A stretch of DNA of 30,447 bases from an uncultured Bacilli bacterium (GCA_934098665.1 CAKOOO010000011.1:1-30447); one strand, 5' to 3'. Counted from the stretch's first letter, positions 7,323 to 15,388 are shown. Numbers and translations are program-made. Notes: a model not told the origin generated them from the letters alone.

Positions 7323-8093
7323 CTACTTTGTTTCTATAGTTACTTTATTTACGTAACCATTGTTATCATAATCTATTGATATTTCATATTCTTGAAGTCT
7401 ATAACCATTAAAATCTTTTAGCCTATTTTTAATTTCTTTTATTTTTTCTGAATCAGTTCCATAAGAAACACCATCAAAAATTACCTCAATTAAATGTTCG
7501 TCATTTTTTTTATTATTTTTTATAACATTATCAACTTGTTTTCCAGTTGCAGTTCCACCTTTGGTTCCTTGATAAAATTCAAAATCAGAGTTAAATTTAC
7601 TTTTATTCCACTGTTCCTCTTGTTCTTTTTTTTCTTGTTCTTGACGCTCTTTTTCCGCTTTTATTTTATCTTCAATTTCTTTTTGACGTTTTTCTGATTC
7701 TTCTTGCTTTCTTTTTACTTCCTCTTTTGTTTTGTCATATTTTGTTTTAATACTTGAACCAACTCTATAAGTTAATGCAACTAAAGATAAAGAAAATATT
7801 AATATAACAATATATAAAAGTATTTTTCTATTTCCACAGTTTTTTTTGGGAGGCAATTTTTTTGCACTTTCAATACTACTTATACCATCCAAAGCTATTT
7901 CATCGTTAATTAAGGTTTCTAAATCAACTTCAAATAGTTTACTTATTTCCTTTAGTTTATCCATATCAGGTTTTGACTGATCTAATTCCCATTTAGATAT
8001 GGTTTGTCTTGTTACATTTAATTTTTCTGCTAATTGTTCTTGTGATAGCATATATTTTTTTCTTAACATTATTAATTTTTCATAAAATTTCAT
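7323..8093 (-). CDS. Membrane-tethered XRE-type regulator with extracellular coiled coil
   Basis: Residues 5-62 form a Cro/CI HTH (LRKKYMLSQEQLAEKLNVTR, QTISKWE, closing VDLETLI). One membrane helix lies at 91-110. A highly charged Lys/Glu/Gln coiled coil (118-162) follows, then a 90-residue C-terminal domain (QGTKGG, then LIEVIFDGVSYGTD, and closing YEISIDYDNNGYVNKVTIE). With DNA binding inside and the last domain outside, it looks like a one-component transmembrane regulator. It is cotranscribed with lemA (8 bp gap), so LemA may report on or respond to the same envelope state. I have seen the C-terminal pattern in other Firmicutes without an assigned role. Confidence 0.8.
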   Translation of the reverse strand: MKFYEKLIMLRKKYMLSQEQLAEKLNVTRQTISKWELDQSKPDMDKLKEISKLFEVDLETLINDEIALDGISSIESAKKLPPKKNCGNRKILLYIVILIFSLSLVALTYRVGSSIKTKYDKTKEEVKRKQEESEKRQKEIEDKIKAEKERQEQEKKEQEEQWNKSKFNSDFEFYQGTKGGTATGKQVDNVIKNNKKNDEHLIEVIFDGVSYGTDSEKIKEIKNRLKDFNGYRLQEYEISIDYDNNGYVNKVTIETK

Positions 8094-8126
8094 ACAATAC
8101 CTCTTTCTTTTCCGTAATATTTTATC

Positions 8127-8140
8127 ATTACTAATGTAAT
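8127..8140. promoter_or_regulatory. Palindrome ATTAC-TAAT-GTAAT upstream of the XRE/lemA operon
   Basis: A perfect 5-bp inverted repeat lies 34 bp upstream of the XRE start and directly next to a TGATAAAAT extended -10 on the minus strand. This fits autoregulation by the XRE protein. The rest of the 8141-8281 gap holds three copies of a TCTAGCAAC-like 9-mer (8144, 8187 variant, 8201) and no gene that I can see. Confidence 0.4.
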
Positions 8141-8281
8141 AAGTCTAGCAACTCAAATTGGAATTTTGGCAATTTTTATTTACATTTTCGCAACTATACA
8201 TCTAGCAACCCTATTACCTTAAACCAAGTATACCACATAAAATATGTGCTTATCAATTTAATAACACTATTATTAATAAAA

Positions 8282-8309
8282 AAAAGTGCCATTTTTTTAT
8301 GGTACTTTT
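8282..8309 (-). terminator. Terminator of the trmB-ytxH operon
   Basis: An 11-bp stem (8282-8292 with 8299-8309, one G-T pair) and a short loop, followed on the minus strand by a T-run. It lies 7 bp past the stop of the YtxH-like gene. Confidence 0.8.
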
Positions 8310-8316
8310 AAATGTT

Positions 8317-8727
8317 TTATTTCTTTTTAGGTTTATCTTCAACAGTATCTGCTAACTTACGAAGTGTTCCTGCAGCAGAATTTCTAACTTCTTTAGCAGC
8401 TTTTTCGACTGCCGGAGTAGCTTTTTCAGCAGCAAGTTTTACTAAATCTGTTGCTTTATCTTTTATTTCAGTTGCTTTTTTAATAGCTATTTCTTTTACT
8501 TTTTCTTTATCTAATGCTCTAATTTCATTTTGAAGTTCTGTAACTTTTTCAGTTATATTTTCTTTCACTTCATCAGCATCTAAATTTTTAACTTTGTTAA
8601 GAAGTTCATTACATTTTGCCATTAAGTCTTTTCTTGTTTCTTTACCAGATTTTGGTGCAAGAAGCATTCCTAGTCCAAGTCCTAACCCAGCTCCTAAAAT
8701 AAATTTTCCTTTTTTATTCATCTTCAT
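8317..8727 (-). CDS. YtxH-like protein
   Basis: This 136-residue protein starts with the YtxH signature: a Gly-rich hydrophobic segment (GKFILGAGLGLGLGMLLAP) and KSGKETR directly after it. The rest is a long Lys/Glu/Ala amphipathic helix likely to form a coiled coil, with a KPKKK end. YtxH proteins are small membrane-associated proteins linked to stress in Bacillus. Met3 (8721) is an equally likely start; GAGG lies just before both. It overlaps the upstream DUF948-like gene by 14 bp and is the last gene of its operon. Confidence 0.8.
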   Translation of the reverse strand: MKMNKKGKFILGAGLGLGLGMLLAPKSGKETRKDLMAKCNELLNKVKNLDADEVKENITEKVTELQNEIRALDKEKVKEIAIKKATEIKDKATDLVKLAAEKATPAVEKAAKEVRNSAAGTLRKLADTVEDKPKKK

Positions 8728-9004
8728 TTTCCTCTCTTTCTTTCCCTTTTAAAAATAATTTACTAAATATATTTACAAAGAAGTCTAAAAATTTATCAAC
8801 TACCCTATTAAGTTTAAAAGAAGCACCTTCTATAATACTAAATACGGGATTTAATGTATTAATTTTTTTATCTACATTATCTATAATATTATCAATTTTA
8901 TTCATTGATTTAATAAGTTTTGCACAAATCACAATTCCTAGAATAATAAATACTATTAATAATATATATATGACAATTGGTAAAAATTTTGCTAAAAACT
9001 CCAT
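8714..9004 (-). CDS. DUF948-like membrane protein
   Basis: I start at ATG 9004-9002, preceded by GGTGA at correct spacing; codons further upstream would overlap the previous gene. The 96-residue product has one N-terminal membrane helix (about 6-30), then a helix with KSMNKIDNIIDNVDKKINTL and a second amphipathic part, as in small DUF948/YtxG proteins that sit next to YtxH. The acidic end EREENEDE is cytoplasmic. The YtxG-YtxH pairing is known in Bacillus; the assignment here rests on layout and context. Confidence 0.65.
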   Translation of the reverse strand: MEFLAKFLPIVIYILLIVFIILGIVICAKLIKSMNKIDNIIDNVDKKINTLNPVFSIIEGASFKLNRVVDKFLDFFVNIFSKLFLKGKEREENEDE

Positions 9005-9005
9005 T

Positions 9006-9857
9006 TTATTCACCATCCTTTGAATCATACATAGAATCAATTAAATCGAATAAGTCATTTTCTAAAGACTCGTCAGATTTTTCTATTTTTGGAACTTCTT
9101 TAGTAATCTCAACATTATCATTAGGTTCTATTTTACTTTCAACTTCCTTTAGTTCATTTTCAAGATCGTTATCAATATCAATTGTTACATCTGAAGTATC
9201 CTCTAAAAGTTCATCAATTGTTTTAACTTTTTCTTCTGTTTCTTCTCTTGCGGATAAAGTTACAGTTTCACTTTGATCATAATATGTTTTTACCGGTTTC
9301 TTATCTTCTGTGCCAAATGCTTTATCTCTAACTTTTTGAACATCTACTTTTTCTCTTTCAAGTTTTTCTATATCCTCTTTTTTATAATCTCTATCAAGTA
9401 CTCCATATACTGGCGATATAATTGGAGAAGGTTTAAACTTCTTCCTTTCTATAGTTTCTGTCGTTTCTAGTTTTTTTATACCACCAAAATCTTGTCTTTT
9501 TTCTATTTTCTTTTTACGTTCATAATCTAAAACATTACTATATCTTGATGTGGGTCTTGAAACTTGTTCAACTTTTCTTTCCGCAGGTTTTATAACTTGT
9601 GGTTGAGGTTTAGAACTAACAAATTCTTCTTCATCAAAATCATCCCAAAAAGGAAATGCATTATTTTTAAAAACTTCCTTTTCACTATGTTCTACTAAAG
9701 TAGCATCTTTTTGAACTGTTGGTTCAACTTTTTTAACTACTGGAGCCTCTTCCTTTTTTGGAGTTTCATTTCGCATTTCTGGAGTAATTTTTATTTGTTC
9801 AGTATAATCTTCTTCTTCATCAAATAAAATATCTTTTACTTTTTTAAATAAGCCCAT
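9006..9857 (-). CDS. Acidic, largely disordered cytoplasmic protein with a conserved-looking SPVYG motif
   Basis: This 283-residue protein has no signal or membrane helix. It opens with MGLFKKVKDILFDEEED, an amphipathic, SepF-like start that could touch the membrane. Most of the chain is Glu/Lys/Pro/Thr-rich and low in hydrophobics. The one patch that looks structured is at about 141-156: KKFKPSPIISPVYGVLDRDY. The C terminus ends in a short acidic amphipathic helix (LENDLFDLIDSMYDSKDGE). This pattern of a terminal amphipathic helix and short linear motifs in a disordered chain suggests a scaffold. It lies between a lipoprotein gene and the DUF948/YtxH pair. Function unknown. Confidence 0.7.
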   Translation of the reverse strand: MGLFKKVKDILFDEEEDYTEQIKITPEMRNETPKKEEAPVVKKVEPTVQKDATLVEHSEKEVFKNNAFPFWDDFDEEEFVSSKPQPQVIKPAERKVEQVSRPTSRYSNVLDYERKKKIEKRQDFGGIKKLETTETIERKKFKPSPIISPVYGVLDRDYKKEDIEKLEREKVDVQKVRDKAFGTEDKKPVKTYYDQSETVTLSAREETEEKVKTIDELLEDTSDVTIDIDNDLENELKEVESKIEPNDNVEITKEVPKIEKSDESLENDLFDLIDSMYDSKDGE

Positions 9858-9869
9858 ATTAACACCTTC

Positions 9870-10511
9870 CTAATCGACTAAATCTGTATCTTTATTTGTA
9901 ATTTCAAAATTATCTTCATCGCTAGTTACTTTATCTAAATAATTACTATCCTTATTATCTTTTTTGAAAATATTATAAGTTTCTTCAGTAAAATTTTTAG
10001 ACTTATTGCTAACAAGTGATTCTATTATCATATCATTATATTCTAAATCTCTTAATATTGATACAGAGTTTAGGAGTGCTAGATTAATATCATCATAATC
10101 TACCATCACTTCTATTTTAGCATAATTATACATAATTTCAATCAAATATTTGTTATTTTTTTGCAAAATAATATTAACATAGCCATTTTTATTATCATAA
10201 TCTATCTTTTTTGAATAAAAACACTCACTACATGGAACATATTCATATATATTTTTTTCATAATAATTAATTATATCAACATATAAATAATATATATATT
10301 TTTCACTTGATAAAACTTCATTATAACTATCATATTTAACTATTTTCATTCCATTAGGCAAATAAAATTTAAAAGCAGAATTAAATTCATTTTGTTTGCC
10401 AGCTTTATTAGCAATTTCATTTAATACACTATCTATACTCATTTTTTTTACATTTGTACATCCAAAAGTTAAAAATGCTATAATTAAAAATAAAATAATT
10501 TTCTTTTTCAT
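9870..10511 (-). CDS. Lipoprotein of unknown function
   Basis: I start at ATG 10511-10509, with GGAAAG before it. The 213-residue product has signal KKKIILFLIIAFLTFGC with lipobox TFGC. The mature part contains two beta-rich stretches (FKFYLPNGMKIVKYDSYNE, IYYLYVDIINYY), a C-x-x-C pair (VPCSEC) and an acidic end. The pattern is like lipoproteins that sit next to trmB in other Firmicutes-type genomes, but I cannot name a family. It lies 27 bp after trmB in the same operon. Confidence 0.65.
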   Translation of the reverse strand: MKKKIILFLIIAFLTFGCTNVKKMSIDSVLNEIANKAGKQNEFNSAFKFYLPNGMKIVKYDSYNEVLSSEKYIYYLYVDIINYYEKNIYEYVPCSECFYSKKIDYDNKNGYVNIILQKNNKYLIEIMYNYAKIEVMVDYDDINLALLNSVSILRDLEYNDMIIESLVSNKSKNFTEETYNIFKKDNKDSNYLDKVTSDEDNFEITNKDTDLVD

Positions 10512-10538
10512 ATTACTTTCCTTATATTTCATATTATA

Positions 10539-11150
10539 TCATTTTTCTTTAAATACTTCTAGATATTTTATTTTAACACCGAGTGATGAGAATTTGTGTT
10601 CATATTCAGTTTCTGGACTATAAATATTTTCTTTATGTAAATCGTAAGACTCTTTTACTATTTTATATCCATATGAAAGTAAACTTTCTTTTGAAAATTC
10701 AAAGAAACTATCGTTATCAGTTTTTAAAATAATGTGGGCATCACCCTTAAATAGGTTATCATATAATTTTAAAAATTCTAAAGATGTTAAACGTCTTTTT
10801 GTATTTCTTTTTTTAGGCCATGGGTCAGAAAAATTTAAATAAATTGTATCAACTTTATTATATAAATAATCACTAATATTTTGCACATCAATATTTAAAA
10901 GGGCTAAATTAGTTATTTTATTTTCTAACAAGGATAGTTTTTTTATTGCATGGCAAATAACAGATGAATATTTTTCAATTCCTATATAATTAGTATTGGG
11001 ATTATCTTGAGCTATTTTTATAATAAAATCACCTTTACCCATACCAATTTCTAAACATATTTTATTATCATTATTAAAATAATTTTCATTATAAAAATAT
11101 GGGCAATCCTTAATAATTTCATCCATATCTTTAGGTTTTCTCATTCTCAT
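10539..11150 (-). CDS. trmB: tRNA (guanine-N7)-methyltransferase
   Basis: TrmB makes m7G at position 46 of tRNA using S-adenosylmethionine. The 203-residue protein has the SAM motif LEIGMGKGDF (33-42), the TrmB hallmark NFSDPWPKKR followed by R-R-L-T, and the closing TEYEHKF motif. The N terminus MRMRKPKD is also typical. SD is AAGGATGTG. It is the first gene of a five-gene minus-strand operon that ends with ytxH at the terminator 8282-8309. Confidence 0.95.
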   Translation of the reverse strand: MRMRKPKDMDEIIKDCPYFYNENYFNNDNKICLEIGMGKGDFIIKIAQDNPNTNYIGIEKYSSVICHAIKKLSLLENKITNLALLNIDVQNISDYLYNKVDTIYLNFSDPWPKKRNTKRRLTSLEFLKLYDNLFKGDAHIILKTDNDSFFEFSKESLLSYGYKIVKESYDLHKENIYSPETEYEHKFSSLGVKIKYLEVFKEK

Positions 11151-11203
11151 ATTATCACATCCTTAATTTTTAACATATACTATTATTAGAAAGGGAAAAA
11201 TTT

Positions 11204-11440
11204 ATGAAAAAAAACCGAAATGCATTTTTTAATGAAAACGCTTATATGTATCAAAATTCAATGATGGGTTATCCTAATATGAACATGAATATGCCTAATA
11301 TTTATGATGATTATGATCAAAGACTTGCAAAAATAGAAAGACAACTAAATAGACTTGATAAAAGAATTTCTAGACTTGAATCAAATACTATTTCTACAGA
11401 TGATATTGATACAAATTCTAACAATATGTATATGATTTAA
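11204..11440 (+). CDS. Small Met/Asn/Tyr-rich coiled-coil protein
   Basis: This 78-residue protein has a low-complexity start (Tyr/Asn/Met/Pro, about 8-34), then DYDQRLAKIERQLNRLDKRISRLE, four to five heptads of a strong coiled coil, and an Asn/Asp-rich tail. Small proteins with this layout occur in spore-former-type Bacilli, and the coiled coil suggests self-assembly. SD is AAAGG. It converges on the Cse60-like gene with a 4-bp overlap of stop codons. Confidence 0.7.
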   Translation: MKKNRNAFFNENAYMYQNSMMGYPNMNMNMPNIYDDYDQRLAKIERQLNRLDKRISRLESNTISTDDIDTNSNNMYMI

Positions 11441-11607
11441 TTATAAATTATCATAGCACTAAAACAATATATTTGGTCTTCACCACATACTGCAATAGCA
11501 ACTTGAAACTTAATATCTATTATATCATAATTTCCTTCAGATAAAAAAAGATTTATGTTTTTTTCCAAATCTTTTTCATGACTTTCATCAAATAACTTAA
11601 CTTTCAT
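11437..11607 (-). CDS. Cse60-like small protein (56 aa)
   Basis: The start ATG 11607-11605 is preceded by GGTGAT. The product begins MKVKLFDESHEKDLEKNINL, continues with an ILDIKF-like strand (DIIDIKFQVAIAV) and ends in YCFSAMIIYN. This matches, from memory, the small Cse60 family of Bacillus: KVK-(I/L)-FDEEHEKDLE at the start, DIKYS-V-V in the middle and FSALIIY at the end. Cse60 is a sigma-E-linked sporulation protein of unknown biochemistry; here only the family resemblance is claimed. It follows the RluA gene by 62 bp on the same strand with no terminator between them. Confidence 0.75.
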   Translation of the reverse strand: MKVKLFDESHEKDLEKNINLFLSEGNYDIIDIKFQVAIAVCGEDQIYCFSAMIIYN

Positions 11608-11669
11608 ATTATCACCGCAATCATAATAATATAAAAATTTTTAAAATAATGTCGAAAAAGGTAATTAGT

Positions 11670-12320
11670 TTACTTTTTTTGTAAATTCATATATTTAGGT
11701 AATTTACTAATTAAAACAATTTCTTTTTTAGTAATTGGATGAACAAAAATCATTTTATATGCATGAAGACATAACAAGCGCATTCCGTCTTTTATACCAT
11801 ATTTTTTATCTCCTAAAATAGGATGTTTAATATCACTTAAGGCCACTCTTATTTGATTTTTTTTGCCCGTTAAAATATTTATTTCAAGAAGTGAAATATT
11901 ATTAAAAGTATTTACTAAATTATACTTTGTTATAGCTTTTTCACCAGTTTTATCTTTTGATATATAAACTTTAAATGTAGAGGTTTCTTTTAAATAATTA
12001 ATTATTGTTCCCCTTTTACTTTCAAGTTTTCCATGAACAAGTGCATAATAATATCTTTGAACATTTTCCCAGTTATCTTGCATAACTTTTTTAATTTTTT
12101 CATTTTTAGCAAAAAGTACAATTCCACTTGTATCTTTATCTAATCTATGAATTATAAATACTTTATTATTTTTATTTTTCTTCCATAAATAATCATGAAC
12201 TTCGTGATATAAAGTTTTTTCTTTTTCTTTATCATTTGCAATTGTAAGTAAGCCACTTTTTTTGTTTACCGCAATTAAAAATTTATCTTCATATAATATA
12301 TCTAATTTTTCTTTTTTCAT
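11670..12320 (-). CDS. RluA-family pseudouridine synthase
   Basis: A 216-residue RNA-modifying enzyme that isomerises uridine to pseudouridine in rRNA or tRNA. The catalytic motif HRLDKDTSG lies at 58-66, with Asp61 as nucleophile. The N terminus (LDILYEDKFLIAVNKKSGLLT) and the segments YYALVHG, TGKKNQIRVAL and KHPILGDKKYG are all family hallmarks. There is no S4 domain, so it is the short form. The RNA target cannot be told from sequence. No SD is seen; the ATG lies 7 bases after a TATAAT, suggesting a leaderless message. Confidence 0.9.
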   Translation of the reverse strand: MKKEKLDILYEDKFLIAVNKKSGLLTIANDKEKEKTLYHEVHDYLWKKNKNNKVFIIHRLDKDTSGIVLFAKNEKIKKVMQDNWENVQRYYYALVHGKLESKRGTIINYLKETSTFKVYISKDKTGEKAITKYNLVNTFNNISLLEINILTGKKNQIRVALSDIKHPILGDKKYGIKDGMRLLCLHAYKMIFVHPITKKEIVLISKLPKYMNLQKK

Positions 12321-12327
12321 AAGTTAA

Positions 12328-12356
12328 ATTATATCATAAAAACATAAAGGATTAAA
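12328..12356 (-). promoter_or_regulatory. Extended -10 promoter of the rluA-type gene
   Basis: On the minus strand TGATATAAT (-10 at 12328-12333) is preceded 17 bp upstream by TTTAAT (12351-12356). The predicted start site falls at or next to the ATG at 12320. Confidence 0.55.
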
Positions 12357-12402
12357 TTTTAATATCAAAAAAATTTATTTTTTTAATATTTTTCCAAAAT
12401 AA

Positions 12403-12421
12403 AAAGGGTTATTAGCCCTTT
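12403..12421 (-). terminator. leuS terminator
   Basis: AAAGGG pairs with CCCTTT across a 7-base loop, followed on the minus strand by TTATTTT. The leuS stop codon is inside the hairpin. Confidence 0.65.
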
Positions 12422-14829
12422 ACTACGATATTTACTATTTTTCCTGGAATAACTATAGTTTTAATTATTTCTTTACCAGAAACAAATGTTTTTACATTAT
12501 CAATTTCCATAGCCATCTGTAATAGTTTTTCTTTATCTATGTCAACGCTTGATGAAAGTTTTCCTCTTACTTTACCATTAACTTGAACTGCAATAGTAAC
12601 AGTATCTTCTTTGATCTTTTCTTCATCATATTCTGGCCATGAACTATTTGCTAAAACTGGATAACCAATTAATTCATTTAACTGTTCAGTAATATGTGGA
12701 GCAATTGGATTTAATAATGTAAGTAATAAATGATAATCAGCTTTTGTAATTGATTTTTCACTTTGATATGCATTTGTTAAAATCATAAGTGCAGATACAG
12801 CGGTATTATAAGCCATATTATCTAAATCATATGTTACTTTTTTTATTGTTTGATGTTGACATTTCTCTAAATTTTTTGTATATCCATCATTATCATTTAA
12901 AATATCCTTTAATCTAATGACTTTATCAATAAATCTTTTACATCCTCTTAAACTTTCTACACTCCATGGAACATCTTCTTTATAATCTCCCATAAACATT
13001 TCATATACTCTTAAAGTATCAGCACCATATTCATTTATTATATCATCTGGATTTATAACATTTCCTTTACTTTTACTCATTTTTTCATTATTTGAGCCAA
13101 GTACCATGCCATGACTTACTCTTTTATAAATCATTTCTTTATTTGGAACAAGACCTATATTATATAAAAATTGTACCCAAAATCTTGCATAAAGCAAATG
13201 CCTTGCAGTATGTTCCATACCACCATTATACCAGTCAACTTTATTCCAATATTTCATAGCATCCATCGAAGCAAACTCTTTATCATTATGTGGATCCATG
13301 AATCTTAAGAAATACCAGCTTGAACCAGCCCAGTTTGGCATTGTATCTGTTTCTCTTTTGGCATCATGACCACATTTTGGACATTTACAATTAACCCAGT
13401 CCTCAATTTTTGCAAGTGGACTTTCACCATCATCAGTAGGTTCATACTCCGCAACATCAGGAAGTAATAATGGAAGCTCATTTTCTGGCATGGGAACCCA
13501 ACCACATTTAGGACAATTAATCATAGGTATTGGTTCTCCCCAGAATCTTTGTCTTGAGAAAATCCAGTCACGCATTTTATAATTATTTACTTTTTTGGCT
13601 TTTCCCATAAAAATAAGTTTTTCGGTTATTTTTTCTTTAGCCTCCATTGGAGTTAATCCATTAAACTCTTCACTATTAATAAGAACGCTATCTTTATTAT
13701 TTAAATATTCTTCTTTTTCATATGCTTTTTCGCATGTATTTCCACCAGTAATTACCTCTATCATTTCAATATTATGCTTCCTAGCATACTCAAAATCTCT
13801 TTGGTCATGAGATGGAACAGCCATAACAGCACCAGTTCCATAATTTCCTAGCACAAAATCACCTACAAATATTGGAACCATCTTATTATTAACTGGATTT
13901 ACTGCTTTAATTCCTTTTAAAATGCAACCTGATTTTGTTTTATTAAGTTCTATTCTATCCATATTAGATTTTTTCTTTGTTTCTAATATATAATTATTTA
14001 CTTCTTCTTTATTTTCAATTCTTGGCATTAACTCTTGAATAAGTTTACCATCCGGTGCAATTACGAAAAATGTTACACCATAAATTGTTTCAATACAAGT
14101 TGTAAAAATTGAAAAATTACCACCACCTACAATATCGACATTTACCTCAACACCAGTACTTTTACCTATCCAATTTATTTGACCAAGCTTTACTCTTTCA
14201 TCAAAAGCAGTATCTTTAAGTCCCTCAAGAAGACTTTCAGAATACTTACTCATTTTAAGCATCCATTGACTTTTTTCTTTTTGTTCAACTGTGCTACCAC
14301 ATCTTTCACATACGCCACCTGCGGCATCTTCATTTGATAAAACTGTTTTACAATTTGGGCACCAATTAACATTCACTTTTGCTTTATAAGCCATATTATG
14401 TTCATAAAATTTTAAAAATTGCCATTGTGTCCATTTATAATACTCTGGGTCAGTTGTAGAAAACTCTCTATCCCAGTCAAATGAAAAACCAAGTCTTTGC
14501 ATTTGACCTTTAAAATTATGAATATTTTCTTTAACAGCCTCTTTGGGATGTATATGGTTTTTTATAGCATATTGTTCTGCAGGAGCACCAAAAGCATCCC
14601 ATCCCATTGGATATAAAACATTATATCCTTGCATTCTTTTCATTCTCGCTTTAGCATCTTGAGCTGTATAACTTCTTACATGGCCTACATGAAGTCCTGT
14701 TCCAGATGGATAAGGAAATTCCACTAAAATATAGTATGGGGTCTTATCGCTATTATTTTTAGCAACAAAATATTTACCATTTTCCCAAATTTTTTGCCAT
14801 TTTTCTTCAATATTTTTAAATTCATTCAT
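12412..14829 (-). CDS. leuS: Leucyl-tRNA synthetase
   Basis: LeuRS charges tRNA-Leu in the cytoplasm. The 805-residue length is normal for the bacterial form. The class I motifs are intact: HIGH as HVGH (47-50) and KMSKS at 583-587. Zinc-type cysteine pairs are present (NWCPNC with CERCG, and CPKCG twice). The CP1 editing domain has the threonine-rich and MAVPSHDQRD segments (GTGAVMAVPSHDQRDFE). The C-terminal VQVNGKVRGK is also typical. The start overlaps the stop of the upstream membrane gene by 4 bp, and both are controlled by the T-box at 15201-15382. Confidence 0.98.
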   Translation of the reverse strand: MNEFKNIEEKWQKIWENGKYFVAKNNSDKTPYYILVEFPYPSGTGLHVGHVRSYTAQDAKARMKRMQGYNVLYPMGWDAFGAPAEQYAIKNHIHPKEAVKENIHNFKGQMQRLGFSFDWDREFSTTDPEYYKWTQWQFLKFYEHNMAYKAKVNVNWCPNCKTVLSNEDAAGGVCERCGSTVEQKEKSQWMLKMSKYSESLLEGLKDTAFDERVKLGQINWIGKSTGVEVNVDIVGGGNFSIFTTCIETIYGVTFFVIAPDGKLIQELMPRIENKEEVNNYILETKKKSNMDRIELNKTKSGCILKGIKAVNPVNNKMVPIFVGDFVLGNYGTGAVMAVPSHDQRDFEYARKHNIEMIEVITGGNTCEKAYEKEEYLNNKDSVLINSEEFNGLTPMEAKEKITEKLIFMGKAKKVNNYKMRDWIFSRQRFWGEPIPMINCPKCGWVPMPENELPLLLPDVAEYEPTDDGESPLAKIEDWVNCKCPKCGHDAKRETDTMPNWAGSSWYFLRFMDPHNDKEFASMDAMKYWNKVDWYNGGMEHTARHLLYARFWVQFLYNIGLVPNKEMIYKRVSHGMVLGSNNEKMSKSKGNVINPDDIINEYGADTLRVYEMFMGDYKEDVPWSVESLRGCKRFIDKVIRLKDILNDNDGYTKNLEKCQHQTIKKVTYDLDNMAYNTAVSALMILTNAYQSEKSITKADYHLLLTLLNPIAPHITEQLNELIGYPVLANSSWPEYDEEKIKEDTVTIAVQVNGKVRGKLSSSVDIDKEKLLQMAMEIDNVKTFVSGKEIIKTIVIPGKIVNIVVKG

Positions 14830-15188
14830 CTTTGTTCCTCTTTTCTTTTTAAATATCTTCCAAGTATTTCATAAATTGCATAAATTAATGCAAAAAGTAA
14901 TGTAAAACCTATAATTAATTGCAAGTAAAACGGAAGTGGTAATAATTCTATAATTATAAATACAAGTGTTACTATAAAAGCATCAATTAAGCTATAAATA
15001 ATCATCATTTTTCTATTTACTAAAGTGTTTTTAGAAAGTTTAAATCTAGCCATTAAATACTTAACTGAAAAATTATATTTATCTTTACTTTTTTTAACAA
15101 CACTTTTGAGTTTAATAAAATTAAATAAATAAAATATAATAAATAAAACCATAAAACAAATACTACTTATTATTAAAACTTTTTCCAT
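14826..15188 (-). CDS. Small membrane protein cotranscribed with leuS
   Basis: The start is ATG 15188-15186, 6 bases after a perfect GGAGG. A longer frame to 15233 would run through the T-box terminator and is rejected. The 120-residue product has three hydrophobic helices (about 4-24, 62-82, 87-107) separated by basic loops and a KRKEEQR end. I do not recognise a family. It is placed between the T-box and leuS and overlaps leuS by 4 bp, so its expression follows leucyl-tRNA charging. Confidence 0.75.
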   Translation of the reverse strand: MEKVLIISSICFMVLFIIFYLFNFIKLKSVVKKSKDKYNFSVKYLMARFKLSKNTLVNRKMMIIYSLIDAFIVTLVFIIIELLPLPFYLQLIIGFTLLFALIYAIYEILGRYLKRKEEQR

Positions 15189-15200
15189 GTTACCTCCAAT

Positions 15201-15243
15201 AAAAAAAGGTTGTACAAAAGGGTGCAATAGCACGGTACCACCT
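15201..15243 (-). terminator. T-box-controlled terminator
   Basis: AGGTGGTAC pairs with GTACAACCT (one mismatch), with an inner GTGC/GCAC helix, followed by seven T residues. It overlaps the antiterminator sequence, as expected for a transcriptional T-box. Confidence 0.85.
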
Positions 15244-15382
15244 TTAATTTAACTCTTTAATTGATACGGAAATTACCCCAATTGCATCCAAAAGTAAGTT
15301 CAATAAATCATTTTATTAGTTTTCACCATCCACTAACTCTCTTAAAAAAAGAATTTATTTACTACTCTTTTTTCACTTGCTT
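15201..15382 (-). promoter_or_regulatory. T-box riboswitch, leucine-specific (CUU specifier)
   Basis: On the minus strand the leader contains the conserved T-box core AAAGGTGGTACCGTGC (15245-15230), with TGGT ready to pair with the ACCA end of an uncharged tRNA. Stem I has the distal GGATGGTGAAAAC motif, and its 3' side reads GAA-CTT-A (15301-15295), placing CTT as the specifier codon for Leu. Uncharged tRNA-Leu should stabilise the antiterminator and let transcription continue into the membrane gene and leuS. Specifier and downstream leuS agree. Confidence 0.9.
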
Positions 15383-15388
15383 AAATAG

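Noticed and set aside
13305..13810. Extra frames inside leuS on both strands
   Set aside because: They lie wholly within leuS, have no SD, and their composition is that expected from a shadow frame.
15189..15233. Upstream extension of the leuS-linked membrane protein
   Set aside because: The extra codons would lie in the T-box terminator, while a perfect GGAGG precedes ATG 15188.
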